NCBI RefSeq assembly: GCF_011761565.1
Contig: NZ_JAASRM010000001.1
Location: 1,364,139 to 1,428,138 of the forward strand
DNA: 64,000 nt
Direction: 5' to 3'
Source of the DNA: Rhizomicrobium palustre
Lineage (GTDB): Bacteria; Pseudomonadota; Alphaproteobacteria; Micropepsales; Micropepsaceae
The notes under the pieces are model-generated. The model was given only the letters and a program-made list of their open reading frames with translations. It did not search any database and was not told the origin of the DNA. A program made the translations under genes and the position numbers. This document shows positions 39,357-48,067 of this stretch, one piece after another; position 1 is the stretch's first letter; every line of letters starts with the position of its first letter.

Positions 39357-41981
39357 TTAATTGTCCAAGAACGAGCGCAGCTTACGCGACCGCGAGGGGT
39401 GCTTCAGCTTGCGCAGGGCCTTGGCTTCGATCTGGCGGATACGCTCGCGGGTGACCGAGAACTGCTGGCCCACCTCTTCCAAGGTGTGGTCGGTATTCAT
39501 GCCGATGCCGAAGCGCATGCGCAATACGCGTTCTTCGCGCGGGGTCAGGGTGGCGAGCACACGAGTTGTGGTCTCGCGCAGATTGGCCTGAATCGCCGCA
39601 TCGATCGGAAGGACCGCGTTCTTATCCTCGATGAAGTCGCCCAAATGGCTGTCTTCCTCGTCACCAATCGGGGTTTCGAGAGAGATCGGCTCCTTGGCGA
39701 TCTTGAGAACCTTGCGGACCTTTTCCAGCGGCATGGCGAGACGCTCGGCCAGCTCTTCCGGGGTCGGCTCGCGGCCGATCTCGTGCAGCATCTGGCGGGA
39801 GGTACGCACCAGCTTGTTGATCGTCTCGATCATATGCACCGGGATACGGATGGTGCGGGCCTGGTCCGCGATGGAGCGGGTGATCGCCTGGCGAATCCAC
39901 CAGGTGGCATAGGTCGAGAATTTATAACCGCGGCGGTATTCGAACTTATCGACCGCCTTCATCAGGCCGATATTGCCTTCCTGAATGAGGTCGAGGAACT
40001 GCAGGCCGCGGTTGGTGTATTTCTTGGCGATCGAGATCACGAGGCGCAGATTGGCCTCGATCATCTCTTTCTTGGCCACGCCGGACTCGCGCTCGCCCTT
40101 CTGCACCGTCTGCACGATGCGGCGGAAATCGGAGATCGACTGGCGCATCTCCTGAGCATGGGTCTGGATATCGTCACGCAGGGCATGGACCTTATCGCGC
40201 TCGATGGCGATGAAATCCTTCCAGCCGGCGCGGGACAAACGGCCGACGCGGCGGGTCCAGTTGGGATCAAGCTCGTTGCCGAAATGCTCGCGCAGGAAGT
40301 CCTCGCGGGCCACGCCATGGCTTTCGGCCAAACGCAGGAGGCGACCTTCCAGGCCGACGAGACGGCGGTTGATGCCGTACATCTGATCGACCAGGGCTTC
40401 GATGCGGTTGTTGTTGAGCTTGAGGCCCTTAACGAGGTCCACCGTCTCGTTGCGCAGCTTCTTGAAGCGGCGTTCCTGAGAATTGGAGAGCTCGTCATCG
40501 GCCAGCGCCGCCTCAACCGAGGCATCCTGCAGCTTGCCGAGCTTCTTGTAGAGGTTGGCGATGTTATCGAGCGTCGCCAGAACCTGGGGCTTCAACGCGG
40601 CTTCCATCGCCGAGAGCGGCAGATTGCCCTCGTCATCAAAGCCTTCCTCACCCTCGCCACCTTCGGCTTTGGGCTGGCCGTCGCCGCCTTCACCCTCTTC
40701 ACCCTCGGCCTTCTTTTCCGCAGGCTTGGCGGCCTTGGCCGCCTCGGCAGGTTCAGGACGGACAAATTCGGGCTTCACAAATTCCGGCGGCTTGGGGAAT
40801 TCCGGCTTCACGAAAGCGGGGGCTTCGCCCTCGGCACCTTCGCCAGCTTCGCCCTCGGCCATATCGGGGCCGCCCACCGCGGCGCCATCCGGCCCCGTGC
40901 CATACATGGCTTCGAGGTCGATGATGTCACGCAAGAGCACCTTGCCCTCGTTCAGCTCGTCGCGCCAAACGGTCAAGGCTTCAAAGGTCAGCGGGCTTTC
41001 GCACAAGGCACCGATCATCAGCTCGCGGCCGGCCTCGATGCGCTTGGCAATGGCGATTTCGCCTTCGCGGGACAAAAGCTCAACCGAGCCCATCTCGCGC
41101 AGATACATACGCACCGGGTCATCGGTGCGATCATAGGTTTCGGTGGCGCCTTCCTTGGTGACGGCGACAGCCTTGCCTTCGGCCAGCGCAGGAACTTCGG
41201 CGTCGGCGCCTTCTTCCTGCTCTTCGCTTTCGATGACGTTGATGCCCATTTCGGAGAGCATCGACATGGTGTCTTCGATCTGTTCCGAAGAGACCTTGTC
41301 GGACGGCATCACCTTGTTGAGCTCGTCATAGGTGACGTAGCCGCGGGTCTTGGCGCGCGCGATCATCTTGCGCACGCCGACATCGCTCATATCGAGGAGC
41401 GGGCTGTCGGCATCGCCAGGGGTCTCGGATTCACCCGGTTTCGCACCTGGCTTGGCAGGCGCAGCCTTGCCATTGGTCTTGGCGGCGGGCTGAGCCGGTT
41501 GCGGCGCGGCCTTCTTGGCGGGCGCGGGCGCAGCAGCCTGCGCCTTGGCGGCGGCTTTGACGGGCTTCTCAGCGGCGGGGGCAGCAGCTTTGTCGGCCGC
41601 GGCCTTTTCAATCTCGGGGGCTTTTACTTTGGCCTCAACTTTCACGCTTGCGGCCTTGGCCTCTGCGGTTTTCGCTTCATGCTTCGGTTCGGAGTGCTTG
41701 TGCTCGGGAGTCTTGACCGCCTCGCTCTTGGCCTTGGCGGCCTTCACGGCAGTCTTCTCGACCGGTGTCTTCTCAACCTTTTCCGTCTTGGCGGGCGCTT
41801 TGGAGCTCGCATGCGCGGCCGCGGCAGGCTTCTTAGCCGGCGCGGGCTTCTTGGGTGCTATTTTGGACGCAGCCTTTTTGGTCGCCGCCGGTTTCGCACT
41901 GGCAGCCTTGGCAGCCGGACGCTTGGCCGCCTGCTTAGCGGCCTTGGGGGCCTTCGCCGGTTTCTTTGACTTTGTTACCAC
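39357..41981 (-). CDS. rpoD: Primary sigma factor sigma-70 with long N-terminal extension
   Basis: 874 aa with a GTG start at 41981 and GAAGG 7 nt upstream. Family members are usually about 620-680 aa. Residues 1-190 are a Lys/Ala/Pro-rich, probably disordered extension. Region 1.1 follows ([20 protein letters not shown]), then 1.2 ([12 protein letters not shown]). An acidic, KPEF-repeat insert occupies about 365-450. Regions 2-4 are canonical: [20 protein letters not shown] (2.3-2.4), [11 protein letters not shown] (3), [20 protein letters not shown] (4.2). It directs housekeeping transcription. It lies after dnaG and an H1-like gene on the same strand. Confidence 0.96.
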   Translation of the reverse strand: MVTKSKKPAKAPKAAKQAAKRPAAKAASAKPAATKKAASKIAPKKPAPAKKPAAAAHASSKAPAKTEKVEKTPVEKTAVKAAKAKSEAVKTPEHKHSEPKHEAKTAEAKAASVKVEAKVKAPEIEKAAADKAAAPAAEKPVKAAAKAQAAAPAPAKKAAPQPAQPAAKTNGKAAPAKPGAKPGESETPGDADSPLLDMSDVGVRKMIARAKTRGYVTYDELNKVMPSDKVSSEQIEDTMSMLSEMGINVIESEEQEEGADAEVPALAEGKAVAVTKEGATETYDRTDDPVRMYLREMGSVELLSREGEIAIAKRIEAGRELMIGALCESPLTFEALTVWRDELNEGKVLLRDIIDLEAMYGTGPDGAAVGGPDMAEGEAGEGAEGEAPAFVKPEFPKPPEFVKPEFVRPEPAEAAKAAKPAEKKAEGEEGEGGDGQPKAEGGEGEEGFDDEGNLPLSAMEAALKPQVLATLDNIANLYKKLGKLQDASVEAALADDELSNSQERRFKKLRNETVDLVKGLKLNNNRIEALVDQMYGINRRLVGLEGRLLRLAESHGVAREDFLREHFGNELDPNWTRRVGRLSRAGWKDFIAIERDKVHALRDDIQTHAQEMRQSISDFRRIVQTVQKGERESGVAKKEMIEANLRLVISIAKKYTNRGLQFLDLIQEGNIGLMKAVDKFEYRRGYKFSTYATWWIRQAITRSIADQARTIRIPVHMIETINKLVRTSRQMLHEIGREPTPEELAERLAMPLEKVRKVLKIAKEPISLETPIGDEEDSHLGDFIEDKNAVLPIDAAIQANLRETTTRVLATLTPREERVLRMRFGIGMNTDHTLEEVGQQFSVTRERIRQIEAKALRKLKHPSRSRKLRSFLDN

Positions 41982-42032
41982 TTTCGTACCTTCGCGCGCG
42001 CGAGCGTGATGATCCAGTTAAGCCCCGGCCGT

Positions 42033-42374
42033 TCACACGGACTCGGGGGTGCCTTCCTCGACCGCAGGCACCACGGGTTCGACCGTTTCCGGCACCGGGG
42101 CCGGAGCAGCCTTCTTGGCCGAGCGCTTGGCGGGTTTCCGCTTGGGGGCCGTCTTCTTGGCGGACTTTTTCGCCTTTTTCACGGCACCTTTTTTGGCGAC
42201 CTTTTTGGTCTTGGCGACCTTCTTAGCCGCTTTTTTCGCCGTCTTCTTGACGGCAACCTTCTTGGCGGCCTTTTTGGCGCCTTTTTTCACTGCCTTTTTG
42301 GCGACCGGTTTCTTCACAACCTTCTTCGCCTTCTTGGCCGGTTTGGCCTTCTTTGTCTTCTTCTTCGCTGCCAT
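42033..42374 (-). CDS. Histone H1-like lysine-rich protein
   Basis: 113 aa. Residues 1-90 are made almost wholly of KKA/AKK/VKK repeats, like the C-terminal domain of eukaryotic H1 and bacterial Hc1/AlgP-type proteins. An acidic Pro/Glu-rich tail (PVPETVEPVVPAVEEG) follows. AGGG lies 9 nt upstream of the ATG. A DNA-binding, nucleoid-organising role is likely from composition. It sits between dnaG (upstream) and rpoD (downstream), with 51 nt to rpoD. Confidence 0.8.
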   Translation of the reverse strand: MAAKKKTKKAKPAKKAKKVVKKPVAKKAVKKGAKKAAKKVAVKKTAKKAAKKVAKTKKVAKKGAVKKAKKSAKKTAPKRKPAKRSAKKAAPAPVPETVEPVVPAVEEGTPESV

Positions 42375-42456
42375 TGTCGGTTTCCCTCTTTCTCGGTCCG
42401 CTGCGCGCGCGCCGGTAGAATCACAATTTATACGGATTGGATTCTACGTGCTTGTC

Positions 42457-44328
42457 CTATTCGCCGAAACGGCCTTCTCGCAAGCGGAGCAATTCGCGCA
42501 GGTTGTCTTCCGACGGCTCCTTGTTGAAACGCTCCAAAGCACGTTTGCGCTCCGGATCGGTTTCCGCCAGGACGCGAAGGTCTTGTGCGGCTCGCAGGAA
42601 GCGGGCATGTGCATCCTCGACAGAAGCGGTCCCCTCCCCCACCTCTGACCCCTGAAGTTTCAGCCGCTGAAGAGTGTCGGCCATACCGAGACGGGTTAGA
42701 TGGGACTCCAACACCTCGATTTCAAGCCTGGTGCCGGAAGCGGCGACGTTTAGAAGTTCGCCCCGCAACCTGTCAAGGAAGGGATCAGTCAAAGGCAGCG
42801 CCGCCACAAGCTCCAAATGGCTCTCTACCATTGCGGGATCAGCCAGCAAAAGCTTGCAGACCTCGACCTCCTTAACCTTGAGGGCGCCGCCGCCCCGCGC
42901 GATCAGGCTTTTCTTGACCGCCTCGGAGACGGTCTCCATCGGGGGCTGAAACCCTTGATTCGATTTGCCTTTCCCGCCGAACCCGCGCCCCTTCTGTCCC
43001 GGCTGGAAGAGCCGGCTCGACCAAGGCTTGCCGCCGCCGCCGCCCTCGGATTTATGACGGCGCTTAAAGGTCTCGAAAACGCGGGTATCGAAATCACGGC
43101 GATAATAATCGGCGATCTTGCCATCGGAAATTTTTGCCACCAGTTCCGATAAAACCTGCTCCAGACCGGCCCGGCGCTCCGGCGTGGAAAAGTCCTTCCC
43201 CTCGGTCTCGCTTTTCCAGAGTACCTCGGCGAGGGGGAGAGCGGCATCCAGCACCGCGCGCATCGCCTCGGGACCTTGGGCACGGATGAGACTGTCGGGG
43301 TCCTCGCCACCCGGGATGAAGGCAAAGCGGAGCGAATAGCCGGGCTTTAAATGCGGCAACGCGAGGTGGGCCGCGCGCAAGGCCGCCTTCATGCCCGCCG
43401 CATCGCCATCGAAGGACATGATGGGTTCGGGCGCCACCCGCCAGAGAAGCTGAAGCTGATCCTCGGTCAGCGCGGTGCCAAGCGGAGCGACCGCCGCCTC
43501 AAAGCCTGCGCGCGCGAGCGCGATCACATCCATATAGCCTTCGGCGACAATGATGGTGCCCGCCTTGATGCCCGCAGGCCGCGCTGTCGCCAGATTGTAG
43601 AGAAGATGGCCTTTGGAAAAGAAGGCCGTCTCGCCAGTGTTGATGTATTTCGGCTTGGCATCCGCATGCAGGCCGCGCCCGCCAAACGCCACCACGCGGC
43701 CTTTGCCATCGCTGATCGGGAACATCAGGCGGTGGAAAAAGAAATCGCGCGGGCCACGATCACCATCCGCCGGACGGGCGAGCCCCGCCGCGATGATGTC
43801 ATCCATCGCAATATTGAGACCGGTCAGATGCGCGATGAGCGCGTTGTTGCCGGACGGCGCATAGCCGAGGCGGAACTTTCTGACCGTTGCGTCATCAAGG
43901 GCGCGGGTTTTCAGATACTCGCGCGCCTCACGCCCGCCCGGCGCCTGAAGCTGGGCCTCGAAGAATTTCGCCGCCGCCTCGATCACGTCGTAGAGAGATT
44001 TCTTTTTCTCCTCACGCGCCTCGTCTTCCGGCGACCATTTTGGCAGTTCCACCCCGGCTTCATTGGCGAGGCGTTCCACCGCTTCGGGGAAGGTGAGACC
44101 CTCGGTCTCGACCAGCCATTTGAAGGCATCACCGCCCTTGCCGCAGCCAAAGCATTTATAGGTGCGCCGCCCGTTCTCGACCTTGAAGGACGCGCTTTTC
44201 TCGCCATGGAAAGGGCAGCAGCCCCAAAACGCCTGGCCCTTGCGGGTGAGCTTCACACGCCGCCCCACCAGCTGGACGATATCCGTCCGCCGGAGGATCT
44301 CTTCAAGAAGGTGGGGGCCAAAACGCAT
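42457..44328 (-). CDS. dnaG: DNA primase
   Basis: 623 aa. N-terminal CHC2 zinc finger (WGCCPFHGEKSASF and YKCFGCGKGGDAF). TOPRIM catalytic core: IIVAEGYMDVIALARAGF and SFDGDAAGMKAALRAA. The C-terminal helical domain would bind DnaB helicase. It makes RNA primers at the replication fork. First gene of the dnaG-H1-rpoD string on this strand. Confidence 0.97.
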   Translation of the reverse strand: MRFGPHLLEEILRRTDIVQLVGRRVKLTRKGQAFWGCCPFHGEKSASFKVENGRRTYKCFGCGKGGDAFKWLVETEGLTFPEAVERLANEAGVELPKWSPEDEAREEKKKSLYDVIEAAAKFFEAQLQAPGGREAREYLKTRALDDATVRKFRLGYAPSGNNALIAHLTGLNIAMDDIIAAGLARPADGDRGPRDFFFHRLMFPISDGKGRVVAFGGRGLHADAKPKYINTGETAFFSKGHLLYNLATARPAGIKAGTIIVAEGYMDVIALARAGFEAAVAPLGTALTEDQLQLLWRVAPEPIMSFDGDAAGMKAALRAAHLALPHLKPGYSLRFAFIPGGEDPDSLIRAQGPEAMRAVLDAALPLAEVLWKSETEGKDFSTPERRAGLEQVLSELVAKISDGKIADYYRRDFDTRVFETFKRRHKSEGGGGGKPWSSRLFQPGQKGRGFGGKGKSNQGFQPPMETVSEAVKKSLIARGGGALKVKEVEVCKLLLADPAMVESHLELVAALPLTDPFLDRLRGELLNVAASGTRLEIEVLESHLTRLGMADTLQRLKLQGSEVGEGTASVEDAHARFLRAAQDLRVLAETDPERKRALERFNKEPSEDNLRELLRLREGRFGE

Positions 44329-44537
44329 GAGAGTAGTTTCGCAGAAAAGGGGGGGACTAGCGCGGGGCGCACCGGCGGAATCTTGTGAATGCTGTAGCCA
44401 CGACCTTATTGAGACCTGGCTATTCTATATATCGTAAATGGCGCCAACATCACCTAAACTCAGTCATGTAAGCCAGTTGGGGCCCGCCCCAACACGATTT
44501 CTGCAGCCGATCCGACCATGCGAAAGGCACATTCGAA

Positions 44538-44861
44538 TTGGCATATAAAGTCGCATATTCTCTCGCAGCAGCTACGCAAATCGAAGCTCTGTATATGTCC
44601 CTTGCTGAAAAAGCGGGGGAAATGATCGCAGACTCCTATATCGGCGGCCTTCAGCGGTTCTGTGAGGGCTTGGCGCATTTTCCCAAACGAGGGACACGCC
44701 GAGAAGGCTTAATCATCCCAGGCTTGCGCATCATTGGCTAACGTCGCATCACGATCGCGTTTGATGTGGATGACACCACAACGACCGTCACCATCCTGGG
44801 GGTCTATTATGGCGGTCAGGATTTCGAACGGGATTTTGGGGGCGACAGCTCGGGCGAATAG
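44538..44861 (+). pseudogene. parE/relE-type toxin interrupted by in-frame stop
   Basis: TTG at 44538 opens a ParE-like reading frame (YSLAAATQIEALYMSLAEKAG, GLQRFCEGLAHFPKRGTRRE, LRIIG). It stops at TAA (44739-44741). The same frame continues without interruption to 44861 with the normal ParE C-terminus (RRITIAFDVDD then TILGVYYGGQDFE). So one nonsense codon, where the family usually has Tyr or Phe, removes the last third. Its 3' end overlaps the opposite-strand parD gene. Inactivation is likely unless there is readthrough. Confidence 0.85.
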
Positions 44862-45145
44862 TCGCTTTCGGTTTTTTTGGTGCGAGCACGATAAGCCGCG
44901 CGTACCCGATCCATAAGCTGATCTGCTGGAATAGCCTTGCTCGGATCAGCCAGATATTCCCGGCAGCTTTGGACGACCTCCGTCCGCAGCCATTTTTCCA
45001 AGGCTTCCTCGCGGGCGAGCATTGCCCTGAGCCCATCGCGGATCACCTCGCTTTCGGAGGCATATTCTCCCGACGCAACTTTCGCCTTCACCATCGCGGC
45101 CATTTCATGGGGCAAGGTGATGGTAATGGGAGCGGTGTTTCGCAT
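44816..45145 (-). CDS. ParD-like antitoxin (ribbon-helix-helix)
   Basis: 109 aa from the ATG at 45145 (MRNTAPITITLPHEM). An ATG at 45181 is also in frame but overlaps the operator. The N-terminal RHH DNA-binding domain (ITITLPHEMAAMVKAKVASG, YASESEVIRDGLRAML) is followed by a toxin-binding helix. The last ~20 residues (TKKTESDYSPELSPPKSRSKS) read antisense through the toxin 3' end and look non-native. Normal parDE operons are co-directional with parD first; here the genes face each other. Confidence 0.85.
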   Translation of the reverse strand: MRNTAPITITLPHEMAAMVKAKVASGEYASESEVIRDGLRAMLAREEALEKWLRTEVVQSCREYLADPSKAIPADQLMDRVRAAYRARTKKTESDYSPELSPPKSRSKS

Positions 45146-45180
45146 TCCAGGTGCCTTCTCAGAATGCGGCCAATCTAGCA

Positions 45181-45205
45181 TGGTGTATGACTAAATCATA
45201 CACCA
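45181..45205. promoter_or_regulatory. Perfect inverted repeat, probable ParD operator
   Basis: TGGTGTATGA (45181-45190), 5-nt spacer, TCATACACCA (45196-45205): 10-bp perfect arms. It lies 36-60 nt upstream of the parD start, where its promoter should be. ParD-type RHH proteins autorepress through such palindromes. It also lies upstream of the divergent histidine kinase gene. Confidence 0.65.
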
Positions 45206-45328
45206 CATTTACCACAACCCTTGCGCGCGCAATCAGGTGTTTTGCGGGTTGTTAACTTTGCGGCTGGTACCTATTCTAGGCTGCAATAATTTGCACTACA
45301 TCCGCTTGCTCCAACGGAGGACTTTATC

Positions 45329-46951
45329 GTGTCACTCCAAAGCGTTCCCCAGCCATCCGAGGCCTTGAAGCCCAGCGAGCCGGGCTGGCTTTCGCTGGTC
45401 AAAACCGTGGAGCAGCTTGCTGGCGCAGCCGAACTTTCCGACATCATAGACATCGTACGTACAACCGCGCGCGATATTTCTGGCGCCGATGGCATCTGTT
45501 TCGTTCTGAAGGACGGCGAGCGCTGCCATTATGTCGACGAAAATGCGATTGCACCTTTGTGGAAAGGCAAACGCTTTCCCCTGAGCACATGTGTTTCGGG
45601 CTGGTGCATGATGCACGATCAGACCGCCGTGGTGACGGATGTGTTCGATGATGCGCGCGTGCCGGTGGATGCCTATAGCCCGACCTTCGTCAAAAGCATG
45701 GTGGTGGTGCCGGTACGCAATGAGGTGCCTGTCGGCGCGATCGGCTTCTATTGGGCCCATAAGCGCAGCTTCGAAAAAGAGATCTTAGGGCTGCTCGAAG
45801 CGCTGGGACGTTCGGCCTCTGCCGCTTTCGCCGCGGTTAAGGCCCGCGAAAGCTGGCGGGAGAGTCAGCAAAGCCTGGCGCTGGCGCTTGACGCCGGGGG
45901 GCTTGGTGCCTTTGAAGTCGATCTCACCGACGGTAGCGTCAAAGCGACGAAGGCCTGTGCGGATCTTTTCGGGATAAACGGCGAGACCCCGCTGACGCTT
46001 TCCGCGCTGCTCGAGAAAATCGATCCAGCCGATCGCGCGGAGGCAGGAAAAGTCTTTGGCTCGGAGCTGATGCCAGGCGGGCGCTCGGACGCGATCTATC
46101 GCTTGCGCCGCGACGGGGGATTGCGCCGGGTCGAACTGCAAAGCCGGTTGGTTTTCGATCCCGATGGCCGGCCCTGCCGGGTCTCAGGCGTGGTGCGCGA
46201 TGTTACTGAACGCTTCGAGGCCAAAGAGCGTCTTGATGCGCTGATGGCCGAAACCCTGCGTGCCTCGCGTCTTACTGATCTGGGCGCGATGGCGTCGGCT
46301 TTAGCCCATGAGCTGAACCAGCCGCTCGCGGCGGGAAATAACTACATCAAAGCCGCCGAGCGGCTGATGGCGAAAGACCCGGAAAAAGCGCTCGACGCGA
46401 TGAGTAAGGCGGGCATGCAATTCGTCCGCACCAAAGACATCATCCAGCGCATTCGCGGCTTCGTTGGCCAGGGTCAGGCCAGCCGCAAGGGCGAGAACAT
46501 CGAGAGCCTGCTTCAAGAAGTGCTGGAACTCGCCCGCATCGCGGCGCGCCACCATGGCGTGACGGTGCATCTGAAAGTCGAGACCGGACTTCCCATGGTG
46601 GAACTCGACCGGGTGCAAATCGAGCAGGTGCTGTTCAACCTCTTGCGCAATGCCGCCGAGGCTTTGGAAAACCAGCCGACGCGGCAGGTGACCGTTTCCG
46701 CCGTACAAAAAGGCGAGATGCTGGAAATACGCGTTCATGACACCGGGCCGGGGCTTTCCCCCGAGATCGCGGAAAACCTCTTCATGCCCTTCCGCTCGAC
46801 CAAGGAGGGCGGCATGGGGGTGGGGCTTTCGCTCTGCCGCAAGATCGTCGACAGCCATGGCGGCAAGCTTTGGTATGAGGGCAGCGAGATCACCGGCGAG
46901 GCGGGGGCGAGCTTTGTCTTCACCCTGCCGCTGCATCTTACCGCGATCTAA
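45329..46951 (+). CDS. Orphan GAF-PAS sensor histidine kinase
   Basis: 540 aa with a GTG start (CGGAGGAC 7 nt upstream). No membrane segments. Residues ~25-170 are a GAF domain (ADGICFVLKDGERCHYVDE, STCVSGWCMMHDQ), ~185-300 a PAS/PAC domain ending GVVRDVTERFEAKERLD, ~315-380 HisKA with phospho-acceptor H in ASALAHELNQPLAAGNN, and ~415-535 HATPase (NLLRNAAEAL, HDTGPGLSPE, GMGVGLSLCRKIVDSHGG). This FixL/DctB-like class often senses cytosolic signals. No response regulator is adjacent. Confidence 0.9.
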   Translation: MSLQSVPQPSEALKPSEPGWLSLVKTVEQLAGAAELSDIIDIVRTTARDISGADGICFVLKDGERCHYVDENAIAPLWKGKRFPLSTCVSGWCMMHDQTAVVTDVFDDARVPVDAYSPTFVKSMVVVPVRNEVPVGAIGFYWAHKRSFEKEILGLLEALGRSASAAFAAVKARESWRESQQSLALALDAGGLGAFEVDLTDGSVKATKACADLFGINGETPLTLSALLEKIDPADRAEAGKVFGSELMPGGRSDAIYRLRRDGGLRRVELQSRLVFDPDGRPCRVSGVVRDVTERFEAKERLDALMAETLRASRLTDLGAMASALAHELNQPLAAGNNYIKAAERLMAKDPEKALDAMSKAGMQFVRTKDIIQRIRGFVGQGQASRKGENIESLLQEVLELARIAARHHGVTVHLKVETGLPMVELDRVQIEQVLFNLLRNAAEALENQPTRQVTVSAVQKGEMLEIRVHDTGPGLSPEIAENLFMPFRSTKEGGMGVGLSLCRKIVDSHGGKLWYEGSEITGEAGASFVFTLPLHLTAI

Positions 46952-46968
46952 CGCGATTTTCATGCCTT

Positions 46969-47029
46969 ATACCTTGAAGTTCTAGGTATGGAGCCCTAGG
47001 TATCGTCTGTTGCGATACTGCCAGGGCTC
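46969..47029 (+). promoter_or_regulatory. Operator-like repeats and hairpin before padR
   Basis: ATACCT (46969-46974) is inverted as AGGTAT at 46984-46989. CTAGGTAT recurs at 46996-47003. GTATCG (47000-47005) is inverted as CGATAC (47013-47018). GAGCCCT (46991-46997) pairs with AGGGCTC (47023-47029). The nested repeats 6-66 nt before the GTG start suggest a PadR operator. The outer hairpin could also end transcription from the kinase gene. Confidence 0.55.
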
Positions 47030-47034
47030 TTTCG

Positions 47035-47391
47035 GTGACGCTGAAAGCCAAAACCAATCCCCCGTTCATGACCGGCGTGCCGGAGCTTTTGGTGCTGCGC
47101 CTTTTGAAGGCCCGCGCCATGTATGGCTATGAGATCGTCGCCGAGCTGCGCGAACAATCCGGCGCGGTGATCCAGGCCGGCGAAGGCGTGATCTATCCCG
47201 TGCTGCATGCGCTGGAAAAAGACGGCGCCCTGAAAGCCAGCCGCAAAGCCGTGAATGGGCGCAGCCGCGTCTATTACAGCCTGACCGATAAAGGGCAGAA
47301 GCGGCTGGAGGGGCTTTCGCAGGAATGGTCGCGGATCGCCGAAGCCGTCGGCGCCATGCTGAAAGGAGAGCGCCATGAACCCGCCTTCTGA
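47035..47391 (+). CDS. PadR family transcriptional regulator
   Basis: 118 aa with a GTG start at 47035. Winged helix-turn-helix with the PadR pattern: LLVLRLLKARAMYGYEIVAEL, GVIYPVLHALEKDGAL, RVYYSLTDKGQKRL. Its stop overlaps the start of the next membrane-protein gene by 17 nt. In many bacteria such PadR genes sit before a DUF1700/permease-prefix membrane protein and repress the operon. The inducer is unknown. Confidence 0.9.
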   Translation: MTLKAKTNPPFMTGVPELLVLRLLKARAMYGYEIVAELREQSGAVIQAGEGVIYPVLHALEKDGALKASRKAVNGRSRVYYSLTDKGQKRLEGLSQEWSRIAEAVGAMLKGERHEPAF

Positions 47392-48067
47392 TCAGTTTGC
47401 GAGCCTCAAAGACAAACTGTTGAAAGCAGGCATCGCGCCCCGCCATGTCCGCCGCTATGCGCGCGAGCTGGACGACCATTTTGCCGACCTCCTCGAAATG
47501 CAGAAAGAGCGTGGTTATGAGGAGCCGGATGCCTCATGCCGCGCCCGCGCGCTTCTGGGCGATGACGAGGAACTTCTGGACGCCATGCTGGCGACGGGAA
47601 AGTTCCGCGCCCTATCGGCCCGCGCCCCATGGCTGGTGTTTGGCATCGTGCCGCCAGTGGCGATCTTTCTGGCGCTGCTGGGCAGCGGGCTTGGCATGGC
47701 GGCGATCGCCGCTCCGCTGCATAGCCCCAACATGCCATTGCCGAGCTGGTGCGAACCTGCCGCGCAAGCAGTCTGCCTTTTTGCCAATTACGCGGTCGGC
47801 CCGCTCGCCATCCTGCTGCTTCTGGTGACGGCGTTGCGCCAGCGCCTGGAAGGCTGGTGGCCGGTCATCGGTGTGATGGCGGCTGCGCTGTTGGGCGTCT
47901 TGACCTCATTAGCGGTGTCGATGCCGCATGCGGCGGTGAAGGGCGAAGTCTCAGTGACCATGGGGCTTGCCTTTCCGGATGTGCTCACCACCACCCGCTT
48001 CATCGTGATCGCGGCGATCACAGTGCTCAGCCTTGGGCTGTGGGCCAAGCGGCGGAGTCTTGCCTGA
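47375..48067 (+). CDS. Membrane protein with N-terminal permease-prefix-like domain
   Basis: 230 aa. Residues 1-75 resemble the helical prefix domain found after PadR genes (HVRRYARELDDHFADLLEMQ, CRARALLGDDEELLDAML). Four membrane helices follow (about 85-110, 130-150, 160-180, 205-225). The ATG has GGAGAG 6 nt upstream inside padR. Function unknown, perhaps a sensor or anti-factor partner of the PadR system. Confidence 0.8.
   Translation: MNPPSDQFASLKDKLLKAGIAPRHVRRYARELDDHFADLLEMQKERGYEEPDASCRARALLGDDEELLDAMLATGKFRALSARAPWLVFGIVPPVAIFLALLGSGLGMAAIAAPLHSPNMPLPSWCEPAAQAVCLFANYAVGPLAILLLLVTALRQRLEGWWPVIGVMAAALLGVLTSLAVSMPHAAVKGEVSVTMGLAFPDVLTTTRFIVIAAITVLSLGLWAKRRSLA

Noticed and set aside
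39399-41969. 856-codon open frame on the plus strand opposite rpoD
   Set aside because: It mirrors rpoD codons in a GC-rich region, has no ribosome site or family motif, and its sequence is a low-complexity mirror of the sigma factor.
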